From NCBI GenBank assembly GCA_903839865.1, contig CAIMEE010000260.1:1-39347 (forward strand): DNA of 39,347 nt, read 5' to 3'. Position numbers and translations under genes: made by a program. Origin of the DNA: Enhydrobacter aerosaccus (GTDB lineage Bacteria > Pseudomonadota > Alphaproteobacteria > Reyranellales > Reyranellaceae). The notes below the pieces were generated by a model, which had not been told where the DNA came from, did not search any database, and was given only the letters and a program-made list of their open reading frames with translations. The stretch's first letter is position 1; each line of letters opens with the position of its first letter. Shown piece by piece: positions 38,947 to 39,347 of the stretch.

Positions 38947-39347
38947 ATGACTCGCGACCGCGATCCGCTTGAAATCTACAACAACTACTACGTTCCCATG
39001 GTCGTCGAGCAGTCGGCCCGCGGCGAGCGCGGCTACGACATCTGGTCGAGACTGCTGAAGGAGCGGATCGTGTTCCTGAACGGGCCGATCGAGGACAACG
39101 TGGCCGGCGTCATCTGCGCCCAGCTGCTTTATCTCGAGTCCGAGAACCCGACCAAGGACATCTCCTTCTACATCAACTCACCGGGCGGCGTCGTGACGTC
39201 GGGCCTGGCGATCTACGACACCATGCAGTACATCCGGCCGCAGATTTCGACCCTGGTGTTCGGCCAGGCCGCTTCCGCCGGCTCGCTGCTGTCGATGGCC
39301 GGCGCCAAGGGCAAGCGCTTCTCGCTGCCCAACGCGCGCATCATGAT
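38947..39347 (+). CDS. clpP: ATP-dependent Clp protease proteolytic subunit, 3' end cut by the window
   Basis: 133 complete codons are present; the gene runs off the right edge. Starts [20 protein letters not shown], with AAAGGG 9 bases before the [42 protein letters not shown] and the nucleophile S110 in [11 protein letters not shown] are the ClpP blocks; the catalytic His (expected just after ARIMI) and Asp lie beyond the window. With ClpX/ClpA it degrades unfolded and tagged proteins in the cytoplasm. A clpX gene would be expected next. Confidence 0.96.
   Translation, partial: MTRDRDPLEIYNNYYVPMVVEQSARGERGYDIWSRLLKERIVFLNGPIEDNVAGVICAQLLYLESENPTKDISFYINSPGGVVTSGLAIYDTMQYIRPQISTLVFGQAASAGSLLSMAGAKGKRFSLPNARIM

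Overview
The window is about 39 kb of GC-rich DNA from a free-living alphaproteobacterium. Evidence for this: a glnB-glnA operon, tig followed by clpP, tripartite-tricarboxylate-type (Bug) binding proteins, CaiB/BaiF CoA-transferases, form II CO-dehydrogenase-like genes, and a REP-like GTCATCCTGAGCGG palindrome. The metabolic style recalls Reyranella or other Rhodospirillales/Hyphomicrobiales soil genera, but the genus is a guess. I support 39 protein genes (the first and last cut by the window edges) and two tRNA genes. I see no insertion sequence, prophage, CRISPR array, rRNA or origin. No gene-free stretch exceeds 300 bases; the longest is 25878-26133.

Layout. 1-3880: D-glutamate cyclase-like gene and an acyl-CoA dehydrogenase (+), meeting tail to tail a minus-strand MaoC - CitE-type lyase - ExoD operon. 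3987-8828: quinone oxidoreductase, SDR, DUF2817 metallopeptidase-like protein and a membrane GH17 protein. 8863-13301: CoxG, a 40-residue membrane miniprotein, then the small, large and medium subunits of a form II molybdenum hydroxylase, closed by a strong terminator; pcp follows. 14134-19130: RND pump and adaptor with a divergent TetR regulator. 19134-21944 (-): amidohydrolase, quinol-monooxygenase-like protein and phytanoyl-CoA-dioxygenase-like protein. 22002-24080: TtuC-type dehydrogenase and a Bug protein. 24118-25877: a small exported basic protein, a membrane protein and a TauD-type dioxygenase. 25878-26133: a repeat-rich non-coding patch. 26134-28486: sulfatase and a second Bug protein. 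28473-30559 (-): HTD2-type hydratase and CaiB/BaiF CoA-transferase. 30659-34240: hypothetical gene, glnA and glnB (-), aminotransferase. 34376-35658: two very similar TetR-like genes in tandem. 35713-39347: tRNA-His, NAD(P)HX repair enzyme, tRNA-Leu, trigger factor, clpP.

How it fits together. The housekeeping part is nitrogen control, protein folding/proteolysis and cofactor repair. The rest is accessory catabolism of organic acids, acyl-CoAs, N-acyl-D-amino acids and sulfate esters, plus efflux. The four enzyme families needed for interconverting methylmalyl-, mesaconyl- and citramalyl-CoA (CitE-type lyase, MaoC hydratase, CaiB/BaiF transferase, HTD2-type hydratase) all occur, as two two-gene sets about 25 kb apart. 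The most unusual local features are the separately encoded membrane tail next to CoxG, the tandem TetR pair, and the twin 15-bp palindromes before the sulfatase.
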